Shown here one piece after another: positions 1-5,419 of a DNA stretch of 5,974 nt. This DNA is from CAVSUR01 sp052143655 (GTDB lineage Bacteria; Actinomycetota; Actinomycetes; Streptosporangiales; Streptosporangiaceae), in contig JBKQSL010000523.1 of assembly GCA_052143655.1 (NCBI GenBank), positions 1 through 5,974 on the forward strand, read 5' to 3'. The translations under genes and the position numbers were made by a program. Within the stretch, counting starts at the first letter, position 1, and every line of letters starts with the position of its first letter. The notes under the pieces were generated by a model, which saw nothing but the letters and a program-made list of their open reading frames with translations, searched no databases and had not been told where the DNA came from.

Positions 1-328
1 CTGAGGCCAGGCCCACGAGTAGCGCGGTGCCCGTGCTGCCCGCGGCGGCGCGCCGCCAGGTCGACAGGTCCGTGCCGCTGAACCTGATCAGGAGAGGCTC
101 GATGGAAAGCCCCCGCGACGCGTTGATCGCGAACCCGTACGTCAGATAGGCCAGACTGAAGGCGCCGAATTGTGCCGCGCCCAGCGTGCGGGCGACGAAT
201 ATGCTCAGGAGGAAGTTCGTCAGGGTGGACATGGCCTGATCCGCGACACCCCAGGTGATACGACGGCTCGCCTGGCGCACCAGTCGCCAAGACAGCGCCG
301 CTGGGATCCTTCGAGCCGATACGGCCAC
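1..328 (-). CDS. Wzx/MATE-like polysaccharide flippase, N-terminal part (3' end outside window)
   Basis: The 109 visible residues begin VAVSARRIPAALSWRLVRQA. A short basic N-terminus leads into a first membrane segment at about residues 27-46 (GVADQAMSTLTNFLLSIFVA). The turn ARTLGAAQFGAF (46-57) follows, then a second hydrophobic stretch at about 56-70, then a third starting near 95. The pattern of a first helix, a short 'ARtLG...fGaf' turn and a second helix is typical of bacterial polysaccharide flippases of the MOP/MATE superfamily, which move lipid-linked repeat units across the cytoplasmic membrane. The GTG at 328 is the first possible start because an in-frame TAG lies at 332-334. AAGGGA sits 7 nt upstream. 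Family assignment rests on recognition of this N-terminal pattern only. The specific substrate cannot be told. Confidence 0.8.
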   Translation of the reverse strand, partial: MAVSARRIPAALSWRLVRQASRRITWGVADQAMSTLTNFLLSIFVARTLGAAQFGAFSLAYLTYGFAINASRGLSIEPLLIRFSGTDLSTWRRAAAGSTGTALLVGLAS

Positions 329-335
329 TAGCTAG

Positions 336-341
336 TCCCTT
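336..341 (-). promoter_or_regulatory. Ribosome binding site fixing the flippase GTG start
   Basis: The minus strand reads AAGGGA, then 7 nt, then GTG at 328. This spacing is ideal, and with the in-frame stop at 332-334 it settles the start codon of the flippase gene. Confidence 0.7.
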
Positions 342-373
342 GAGCCGTCTCGAATTTCATCTTCCCCCAGCCG

Positions 374-405
374 GGGATCCGGCGGTACGTCGCCACGTAG
401 ATCCC
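374..405. other. Compound inverted repeat (hairpin) upstream of the flippase gene
   Basis: On the plus strand GGGATC (374-379) pairs with GATCCC (400-405), and inside it TACGT (386-390) pairs with ACGTA (395-399) around a CGCC loop. One side carries a 6-nt bulge (380-385). As minus-strand RNA this could form an 11-bp interrupted stem in the flippase leader. It has no U-tract, so it is not a standard intrinsic terminator. It overlaps the possible coding remnant, so its role is unknown. Confidence 0.4.
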
Positions 406-410
406 ATGAT

Positions 411-460
411 TAAAAGATGCGCGGCGAGGCGGACGTGATACATGCGGCGCCGCACTTCGC
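411..460 (-). repeat. Left copy of three-copy intergenic element (core ATGTATCACG)
   Basis: The minus-strand core ATGTATCACG lies at 434-443. After exactly 15 nt comes ATCTTTTA (411-418). On the core's other flank (plus-strand 446-458) GGCGCCG and ACTTC occur in the same order and spacing as in the right copy at 5390-5413, giving 22 identities over 25 aligned columns with one 1-nt gap. It ends about 80 nt before the flippase start. It could be a regulator site, a promoter-associated element or a remnant repeat. The core match is seen directly; the function is not known. Confidence 0.45.
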
Positions 461-800
461 AGCACGGCCAACGGGTGGAAGCGCGGAGGCAGGGACCGCC
501 GGAAGGCCGACATTTTTCTGTCTTAGGCTAACAGCACGCTGCGGCGCGCGGGCGGTCGGAATCGAGTGCCCGCAGCGCCCGGCCGGTTTCGCGGGTGCGG
601 GCGCCGGCGGGCAGACACTCCGCGGCCGGCGGCTTGGACGACGAGGCTGCCGCCGCGTCGGCTGGCATCGGGCCCGCCGGGCGGCCCGCTGGTGAGGAGC
701 CTGCCCCCACTGGCGACGGGCAGCGTCCGCTTGCCGCCACGGGGATCACTACAGTAGCCGCAGGGGAACTCCAGTCAATTACCTGACCGGGAATCGAGGC

Positions 801-806
801 TATGCT
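801..806 (+). promoter_or_regulatory. Candidate -10 element for the GH12-like gene
   Basis: TATGCT fits the actinobacterial TANNNT form and lies so that transcription would begin near 812, giving a leader of about 17 nt that just covers the ribosome binding site. No good -35 is visible at the right spacing (the sequence there is TTACCT), so this is a weak candidate. Confidence 0.25.
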
Positions 807-815
807 AATCGGGAA

Positions 816-822
816 GGGGAGG
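816..822 (+). promoter_or_regulatory. Strong ribosome binding site of the GH12-like gene
   Basis: GGGGAGG followed by 7 nt (TATTGAG) and ATG at 830. This supports the upstream start and so the unusual extra N-terminal membrane segment of the protein. Confidence 0.75.
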
Positions 823-829
823 TATTGAG

Positions 830-1816
830 ATGGGTAATGACGCCGTGGTAACTATTGGCTGTATTAGCGCGGTCGGCATTGTTGGTCTAATCGTCTGGCA
901 CGTAGGCGCTTATGAGGGACGGCCCGGCTCGGGCTGGTGGCCGCGCAGATGGCTGTTCATCTCATCGGCTGTGTTCGCGGTTGCCGCGCTCGCGGGATGT
1001 GGCTCCGGTCACACGACAGGGCAATCCGCGGCACCCGCTGCCAGTACGGCGGCCAGCACGACACCGACCACCACCAGCCCGTCGCCATCACCTACCAGTA
1101 CCGGCACTACCGCGGTGTGCGTCACGTCAGCCGCGAAGGGCAGCTGCGGGCCGTATCTCTACCCGGCCATCACCCCCAGCAACGGCCACAACACCTCCGT
1201 CGGGCAGGACGTGTGGAACACCATCCCTGGGTGGTCCCAGACGCTGCACGCGACCGACCCGGGCAACTGGTACGTCACCGCGAACATGCCCGCCGGGAAC
1301 ACGGCCGTCGTGTCCTTCCCCAACACCGGCCAGAGCATCGACTGGGTAAACGGCGCCCCGCCGCCGCTGTCTAGCTTCACCTCCATCTACTCGTCGTTCT
1401 CCGAGAACATGAACGCGACCAGCGCGACCAACGGCGAGGCTGGTTACGACATGTGGCTGAACAACTGGGCTAACGAGGTGATGATCCAGCATGACAACCG
1501 GGGCTCCCAGGGCGACTGCGGCCCTGTCCTTGCTACCGTCACATTCGGCGGGTCCGGCGGCGTCCCGGTGCAGAACTGGAACCTGTGCAAGTACGGTACG
1601 GAGCTGATCTGGCAGCTGCCTGCCAGCGCTCACGAGCAGACGGGAAGCGTGGACATCCTCGCCATGCTCACCTGGCTGGTCAGCCACGGATACCTGCCGC
1701 AGAGGTCCGGGCTGACCGATATCAGCTACGGCTTCGAGATCTGCTCCACGGGCGGTCAGCCGGAAACGTTCACGGTCAGCCGGTTCTCGATCAGCGCCAC
1801 AAAGGGCAGGCCATAG
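830..1816 (+). CDS. GH12-like (endoglucanase-fold) lipoprotein, 328 aa
   Basis: The C-terminal region (about 95-325) matches the glycoside hydrolase family 12 pattern, a beta-jelly-roll retaining beta-glucanase fold. AGYDMWL (204-210) and NEVMIQ (215-220) place the nucleophile at E216. GTELIWQLP (256-264) follows, then VDILAMLTWLVSHGYLP (274-290), then SYGFEIC (299-304) with the acid/base at E303, then FTVSRFSISA. The usual Trp after the nucleophile motif (E-x-M-I-W) is Gln here. The N-terminus has a hydrophobic segment at 6-27, a basic stretch (PRR, 38-40), a second hydrophobic segment at 41-55 and a lipobox LAGC with Cys57, then a Ser/Thr/Pro/Ala linker (about 64-95). Likely an externally anchored lipoprotein acting on, or binding, a beta-glucan-like polymer. 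C97/C106 and C230/C253 could form disulfides. The strong ribosome binding site supports the ATG at 830; no later in-frame ATG occurs before residue 153. It runs opposite to the polysaccharide genes. Whether it is active is unproven. Confidence 0.75.
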   Translation: MGNDAVVTIGCISAVGIVGLIVWHVGAYEGRPGSGWWPRRWLFISSAVFAVAALAGCGSGHTTGQSAAPAASTAASTTPTTTSPSPSPTSTGTTAVCVTSAAKGSCGPYLYPAITPSNGHNTSVGQDVWNTIPGWSQTLHATDPGNWYVTANMPAGNTAVVSFPNTGQSIDWVNGAPPPLSSFTSIYSSFSENMNATSATNGEAGYDMWLNNWANEVMIQHDNRGSQGDCGPVLATVTFGGSGGVPVQNWNLCKYGTELIWQLPASAHEQTGSVDILAMLTWLVSHGYLPQRSGLTDISYGFEICSTGGQPETFTVSRFSISATKGRP

Positions 1817-1842
1817 CCGTCACCGAAGCACAGAATGAATGA

Positions 1843-1871
1843 CTCGGCGTCCCGCAGGTCCTCGGCCGAGG
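1843..1871. terminator. Possible bidirectional terminator between convergent genes
   Basis: The 56-bp gap between the two stop codons holds a perfect 12-bp palindrome, CCTCGGCCGAGG (1860-1871), and an overlapping alternative stem CTCGGC (1843-1848) with GCCGAG (1865-1870). There is no T-tract on either strand. The position between converging genes is right, but the form is weak. Confidence 0.25.
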
Positions 1872-1872
1872 G

Positions 1873-3153
1873 CTAATGCGGGTCCTGGCCCGCCTCCACC
1901 CGCGACGGCGCGCGGGCCGGGAAGAGCAGCGCGGACAGCGCGGCGAACTGATCGCGGAGGCCCTGCGCCTTGGCCACGTTACGCTCTGCCATCGTCTGCT
2001 CGAGCTCGCCCCGGCGCTTCTCCAGCTCGGTGAAGCGCTGGATCAGCAGATCGACGTCGAACGAGGAAGCGGACTCGGTGAAGTCGGCCAGGCCCAGGTC
2101 CGCCATGAGCGGGACGAACTTCTCGGAGTAGCCCAGCGCTATGGTCGGCTTGCGAAGCTTGAGCGCGCAGATCACGTTGTGGTAGCGAGTGGCCACCACG
2201 GTGCCGACCGGTGCCAGGGACTGCATCAGTGCCGCGAAGGACGAGCCGGGTTCGATGACGACCCATCCCGGTTCGAGATCGGGCCGGTGCCGCCGCACCT
2301 CGGCGCGGATCTGCTCGGCGACGCTGACATCGAACTTGGTGTCCCCACCGAACAGCAGGACGCGGTGGTCGCTATCGACCAGCCACTGGGTGAACCGGGT
2401 CATCTTCTCTACGTAGGCGGCATGTATCTCGGCCGCGTGCCGACGGTCATCGTTCCCCCCGTAGTAATCCATCACCCCGACCCCGACGGTCTGCGGATCG
2501 CCAGGCTCATATGGCGGCGTGGGCATGCCGAACGCTAGGTCAGGGCAGACGCGGTCCCGAGACGTGTCGATGCCTCGCCGCTGCATGGCGTCCCGCGAGT
2601 AGCTGTCGCGGTACGACCGGTAGCAGGCCAGCCGCGCGGTCCAGTTGGACAGCGTTCGCGTGGCCCGCTGCTTGATGTCGTTGGCTCCCACGCTCACGAA
2701 CGCCACCTTGGTCCGGAACAGCTTTCCTGACGCGCTGAGCACGAACAATGTGTACGGGAAGCCCCATGGCCGGGTTGGCAGGGTCGCCTCGAGTGCCCCC
2801 GCGCCCGGGACGAACACGACATCGTGCCGCCGTACCCAGGACGCGATCCGCGGCACGTCGAGGCCCTTGCCCAATACCTTGAGGAAAGGCGCGGTCAGAC
2901 CGGATGCCCGGTCCTCAAACCGCCCATACCAGTACAGCGGGATGGCGTCGAGGCCGTAGCGCGCCCGGAGCCGTTCCGACCCCCCGGACATGGCGTCCAG
3001 GACGGCCTCGGGGTGTGCGTCGCGAAGGTAGCGGAGGATGGTCTCCATCGAGACGTCGTTGCCGGAATTGCCGGAGCCAAGCAGGCCGAAGAGCCCGACT
3101 CTGGGGGCAGTGGCGACCGGCTGGCCGCCTCCGGCGGGATCACGACGGGTCAT
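1873..3153 (-). CDS. Polysaccharide pyruvyl transferase family protein, 426 aa
   Basis: Members of this family (the CsaB/WcaK type) transfer pyruvate from phosphoenolpyruvate onto a sugar as a ketal, adding negative charge to cell-surface polymers. Visible family features in order: VGLFGLLGSGNSGND (19-33, the N-terminal Gly-rich loop), PGAGALE (116-122, equivalent of the GGG-x-L segment), VSVGAND (153-159), YRDSYSRDAMQRRG (181-194, the RD-x-x-S segment), CPDLAFGMP (203-211), VGVGVMDYYGG (223-233), FGGDTKFDVSVAEQI (268-282) and ATRYHNVICALKLRKP (321-336) with R323 and H325, then GYSEKF (341-346). The tail (about 375-406) is charged and may be a coiled coil. AGGAAG just before ATG supports the start, though the spacing is short. 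The gap to the upstream methyltransferase gene is 208 bp, so it may have its own promoter. The acceptor sugar is unknown. Confidence 0.88.
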   Translation of the reverse strand: MTRRDPAGGGQPVATAPRVGLFGLLGSGNSGNDVSMETILRYLRDAHPEAVLDAMSGGSERLRARYGLDAIPLYWYGRFEDRASGLTAPFLKVLGKGLDVPRIASWVRRHDVVFVPGAGALEATLPTRPWGFPYTLFVLSASGKLFRTKVAFVSVGANDIKQRATRTLSNWTARLACYRSYRDSYSRDAMQRRGIDTSRDRVCPDLAFGMPTPPYEPGDPQTVGVGVMDYYGGNDDRRHAAEIHAAYVEKMTRFTQWLVDSDHRVLLFGGDTKFDVSVAEQIRAEVRRHRPDLEPGWVVIEPGSSFAALMQSLAPVGTVVATRYHNVICALKLRKPTIALGYSEKFVPLMADLGLADFTESASSFDVDLLIQRFTELEKRRGELEQTMAERNVAKAQGLRDQFAALSALLFPARAPSRVEAGQDPH

Positions 3154-3301
3154 GGCTTCCTACTCTCACGCCGTCGGCCGGCGCGTTGGCGGGCGGTCAG
3201 TTCACTGTTGTCGGTCACGCCCATGCCGACGCCGGGGCTTGAGCGCCGGCCTGGCGGCGCGGTATCTCGTCCACCAAGTCGGCCGACAGGAGTTCCTGCA
3301 C
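3150..3301 (-). other. Two overlapping mini-ORFs leading into the pyruvyl transferase start
   Basis: On the minus strand a GTG at 3301, with AGAGG 6 nt upstream, opens a 28-codon frame (VQELLSADLVDEIPRRQAGA and eight more residues) ending at 3215; 23 of its 28 codons end in G or C. Its TGA overlaps, as GTGA, a second GTG at 3218. That opens a 22-codon frame (VTDNSELTARQRAGRRRESR and two more) whose TGA overlaps the pyruvyl transferase ATG as ATGA. Such 4-nt overlaps are typical of translational coupling. No family is recognisable and the frames are short, so chance or a decayed gene is also possible. Confidence 0.2.
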
Positions 3302-3312
3302 TGCCTGCCTCT

Positions 3313-3345
3313 CAGATGATTCGCGACGGTCCGGTCCTGATACAT
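3313..3345 (-). repeat. Middle copy of three-copy intergenic element (core ATGTATCAGG)
   Basis: The minus-strand core ATGTATCAGG is at 3336-3345. After 15 nt comes ATCATCTG (3313-3320), the same layout as ATCACCTG in the right copy. About 10 nt further on both copies also share GGCAGT. A small inverted repeat, CAGGA-GT-TCCTG (3287-3298), follows. The element begins 16 nt after the stop of the C-methyltransferase-like gene and about 160 nt before the pyruvyl transferase start. The function is unknown; a shared regulatory site or leader is one reading. Confidence 0.45.
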
Positions 3346-3361
3346 CGCCGCGACGGCCAGT

Positions 3362-4474
3362 TCAGGAGCCGAGCGTGTCGGCATCCACCCACCGGCCGCC
3401 TGCGGCCTCGACGCCAGGGTAGGCGTTCCGGACCTCTGCCAGCAGGTCGGACAGGAACAGCAGAACGGAATCGGGCTGATAGGTGGCTATCTGCTCGGGG
3501 CTGGCCACGGGGATGTCGGTGCCTGGCATCCGCAGGCCTTGCTTGGCGGGCGAGGCGTCCATAACCACGGGCAGGAGTGCGGCGTCCACGTTCGCCCGGC
3601 GCAGCAGGGCAACGGCTCGGGAGGCGGCACCGTAGCCGACGATGGTCCGCCCTGCCGCGCGCTCGGACACGAGCCAGCCGTGGATGGCCTTGGCCTTGGA
3701 CTCGGTGTCAAGTTGGAGCCCGCTGAGCACAGCGGGATCGCGGACCCCGGTCCGCGCCTCGTCGGCCAGGAGGGTGGCCACGGAGCCATCAATGGTGATG
3801 CCCGGGCCGCCGGCCCAGCTGGCGGCCAGCAGCACCGTGCCGCCGTAAAGCTCGAACTGCCAGGCCACCCGAGGGCTGAAGTCGTACCTGGCCAGCATGG
3901 CGGCCAGGGCCGTGGTGGAGTAATACGCGTAATGCCCGTGCCGCAGCGCGTTCCACTGCCCGCAGCGGATGATCGTGGCCAGTGAATGGTATTGCAGCAG
4001 CAGCACGCCGCCCGGATTGACCCTGGCCGACCGCTCCGCGAGTGCGGCGAACTGGTCGGCGGAGTGCATCAGACCGAAGCAGTCGAGCACCAGATCCGCG
4101 GGCTCGTCGCCGGGGACGGGGGCGAGCCCGCGGTCGGCCAGCAGTCCCAGCCAGGAGCCACCGTGCGGGCTGCCGTACTCGGCGACGCGGGCCCCGGACG
4201 GCAGCAGGCCGGCCGCTGCAACCCGCCCCACCGCGTCCGCCGCCTGAGCGACGAGCGCGGCCGGCTCGGTGCCCCGTGGTTCCTCAGGCACCGTGGGATC
4301 GGCCGCCAGCTGGGCCAGGCCACACGCGGCGCACAGCCACATCTGGAGCGGGTGGACGGGATCGGGGCCAGGATCATCGCGCCGCGGGAAATAATCGCAG
4401 GGCGGCTGGTCACCAAGGTCGAGCACCACGGTGCCGCTCCGGCTGCGGCAGAACCGGCAGGCCGACTCAGTCAT
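3362..4474 (-). CDS. Divergent zinc-binding sugar C-methyltransferase family protein, 370 aa
   Basis: The three-part build of NDP-hexose C-methyltransferases (TylCIII/EryBIII/TcaB9 type) is visible. The N-terminal zinc site is C6-x2-C9 and C48-x2-C51, with LGDQPPCDYF (20-29) as the conserved 'lG-x-qP' loop. A class I SAM domain follows at about 90-220, with NPGGVLLLQYHS (153-164). The C-terminal domain has IVGYGAASRAVALL (278-291), VMDASPAKQGLRMPGTDIPV (304-323) and a late PDSVLLFL (334-341). Family members C-methylate a keto sugar nucleotide. Several key places differ: the usual Y-H-E-H-F motif reads RHGHY (178-182), losing the Glu and first Tyr, and the SAM loop E-x-G-S-N-D-G reads EYGSPHGG (99-106). 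Length is also below the roughly 410 aa I expect. Activity may therefore be altered. Its start overlaps the upstream gene's stop by 8 nt (ATGACTGA), and GGAG 5 nt upstream supports this ATG, indicating a coupled operon. Confidence 0.8.
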   Translation of the reverse strand: MTESACRFCRSRSGTVVLDLGDQPPCDYFPRRDDPGPDPVHPLQMWLCAACGLAQLAADPTVPEEPRGTEPAALVAQAADAVGRVAAAGLLPSGARVAEYGSPHGGSWLGLLADRGLAPVPGDEPADLVLDCFGLMHSADQFAALAERSARVNPGGVLLLQYHSLATIIRCGQWNALRHGHYAYYSTTALAAMLARYDFSPRVAWQFELYGGTVLLAASWAGGPGITIDGSVATLLADEARTGVRDPAVLSGLQLDTESKAKAIHGWLVSERAAGRTIVGYGAASRAVALLRRANVDAALLPVVMDASPAKQGLRMPGTDIPVASPEQIATYQPDSVLLFLSDLLAEVRNAYPGVEAAGGRWVDADTLGS

Positions 4475-5177
4475 GAGCGCTCCGCGGCGAGCAGATGAAA
4501 AAGTACTCCACGGCCAGACGCGGGCTGAGGACGGGAATGTTCATGTTGAGGTGCATGTTCGCGGCCTTGACCAGACCCCGGCGGGGCTGCCCTCCGTACC
4601 AGTTATGCGAGGTAGGGAAGACCCTCTTCAGGGTGAAGTAGCGGCTGAGGCTGTCGCGGAAGGCGGCAAAGGGCTGGACGTTGCTGAAGGCCTCGAAAAC
4701 ATGTTGGCTGCGGTGACCGAAATTCGTGTAGGTCACGACGAACGTCCCGCCCTCATTAAGCAGCTGCGCTATCTCGGCGAACTTCGCGGCCTGGAAGCCG
4801 CCGACATACTCGAACAAGCCCTGCGCCACGACGATGTCGAATCGCCTGTCGCCGAACCTAATGGGCTCCTGGAGGATATCGGCCTCCAGCAGGTTCGGTG
4901 CCAGGTCGTGGATGGCGATGTCGATCCCGTAGTAGTGGATGTTGTCCTGCAGCATGCGCATCAGGGTGGCTGGGCCGCAGCCGAGGTCGAGCAGGTCGCA
5001 CTGCCTGCCGTCCGCGATCCTGTTGATCAGCCGCGCCGTCTTCTGGAGCCGGTAATGCGGCTCGGCGTGCTTCAGGTTCTCCTTGATCCAGAAGTCCCTC
5101 TTGTAGGAATCCGCGATACTGCCCGCGGAGCTACCAGGGGCGGTGCCCTGGCTGTTGACCGCCTCGTTCATAGCCAT
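4467..5177 (-). CDS. Class I SAM-dependent methyltransferase, 236 aa
   Basis: A Rossmann-fold methyltransferase is clear: motif I CDLLDLGCGPATL (60-72), the end of strand 2 as YYGIDIA (82-88), an acidic site LEADILQEPIRFGDRRFDIVVAQGLFEYV (97-125), and LNEGGTFVVTYTNFGH (140-155). The C-terminus, with NWYGGQPRRGLVKAA (192-206) and LAVEYFFICSP (221-231), has no specificity I can name. Context suggests it methylates a sugar or lipid-linked intermediate of the polysaccharide. The frame stays open back to 5588, but that extension overlaps the neighbouring gene and is arginine-rich, so it is rejected. Two in-frame ATGs compete: 5177 with GGAAG 7 nt upstream, and 5171 with AGGGA 5 nt upstream (234 aa). 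The stop overlaps the next gene's start, so the two are probably made together. Confidence 0.85.
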   Translation of the reverse strand: MAMNEAVNSQGTAPGSSAGSIADSYKRDFWIKENLKHAEPHYRLQKTARLINRIADGRQCDLLDLGCGPATLMRMLQDNIHYYGIDIAIHDLAPNLLEADILQEPIRFGDRRFDIVVAQGLFEYVGGFQAAKFAEIAQLLNEGGTFVVTYTNFGHRSQHVFEAFSNVQPFAAFRDSLSRYFTLKRVFPTSHNWYGGQPRRGLVKAANMHLNMNIPVLSPRLAVEYFFICSPRSAHD

Positions 5178-5335
5178 CCCTAAGCTTCCGTTCCCGGCCG
5201 GCCAAGCGCGCTCATCGCCTCCCGCCCTCGTGCATGGCTGCCTGGGACCTGGAGGACCCGCAGCCGGCCGGTGGTAACCAAGATCGCTTGCGATGAGGCT
5301 CCTCCGCGCTACCCCAAGATTTCTCCCGACGCCGG

Positions 5336-5362
5336 ACGGGATGGCGTGGACTGCCGTCCCGT
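5336..5362. other. 10-bp hairpin in the methyltransferase leader region
   Basis: ACGGGATGGC (5336-5345) pairs with GCCGTCCCGT (5353-5362) around a 7-nt loop. As plus-strand RNA all ten positions pair (one U-G); as minus-strand RNA one C-A mismatch remains. It lies just downstream, in the minus-strand sense, of the right repeat copy and has no U-tract, so a leader structure or weak terminator is possible. Confidence 0.45.
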
Positions 5363-5364
5363 AC

Positions 5365-5419
5365 CAGGTGATCCGTCGCGCAGTGGCCCTGATACATCGG
5401 CGCCGGACTTCTCGTATCA
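5365..5419 (-). repeat. Right copy of three-copy intergenic element (core ATGTATCAGG)
   Basis: The minus-strand core ATGTATCAGG is at 5388-5397 and ATCACCTG at 5365-5372 after 15 nt, matching the middle copy. On the plus strand TGATACAT, GGCGCCG and ACTTC (5390-5411) match the left copy. It also forms an inverted repeat, TGATAC (5390-5395) with GTATCA (5414-5419) over 18 nt, which the other copies lack. This copy links the other two, since each shares a different flank with it. Confidence 0.45.

Larger units (their letters stand above)
329..829. other. 501-bp intergenic region between divergent flippase and GH12-like genes
   Basis: No convincing complete gene is present. The segment from about 540 to 720 is extremely GC-rich, and every open frame through it gives low-complexity Ala/Arg/Gly/Pro peptides, so I treat them as chance. 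The minus-strand segment from about 405 down to 328 encodes HGIYVATYRRIPGWGKMKFETAQGTS and a stop. The first sixteen codons or so after the His nearly all end in G or C, and the TAG overlaps the flippase GTG by one base, so it may be the tail of a truncated gene. The region also holds the left copy of the three-copy repeat, a hairpin at 374-405, and the promoter-proximal elements of the rightward gene. Confidence 0.6.

Noticed and set aside
508..529. T-rich stretch with GACA/TGTC repeat, considered as a terminator
   Set aside because: The T-run is in the loop rather than after the stem, the stem is only 4 bp, and no gene ends nearby.
669..688. GC-only inverted repeat CGGGCC/GGCCCG
   Set aside because: Short GC-only palindromes are common in DNA of this composition; there is no positional or sequence context to support a role.
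417..786. Several overlapping plus- and minus-strand frames of 60-90 aa in the GC-rich gap
   Set aside because: Low-complexity Ala/Arg/Gly/Pro peptides with no ribosome binding site or recognisable motif; such frames arise by lack of stop codons in very GC-rich DNA.
1127..1687. 186-aa minus-strand frame inside the GH12-like gene
   Set aside because: Val/Gly/Arg-rich shadow of the coding strand; the plus strand shows the GH12 motifs.
2420..2433. ATGTATC on the plus strand, considered as a fourth element copy
   Set aside because: It lies inside the pyruvyl transferase coding region, on the opposite strand, matches only seven bases of the core and lacks the spaced ATC partner.
1876..2538. 220-aa open frame on the plus strand
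   Set aside because: It is antisense to the clearly recognisable pyruvyl transferase and shows no family features of its own; long antisense frames are expected in GC-rich DNA.
4431..5183. 250-aa open frame on the plus strand
   Set aside because: It lies antisense to the methyltransferase gene, whose SAM motifs are clear, and resembles nothing.
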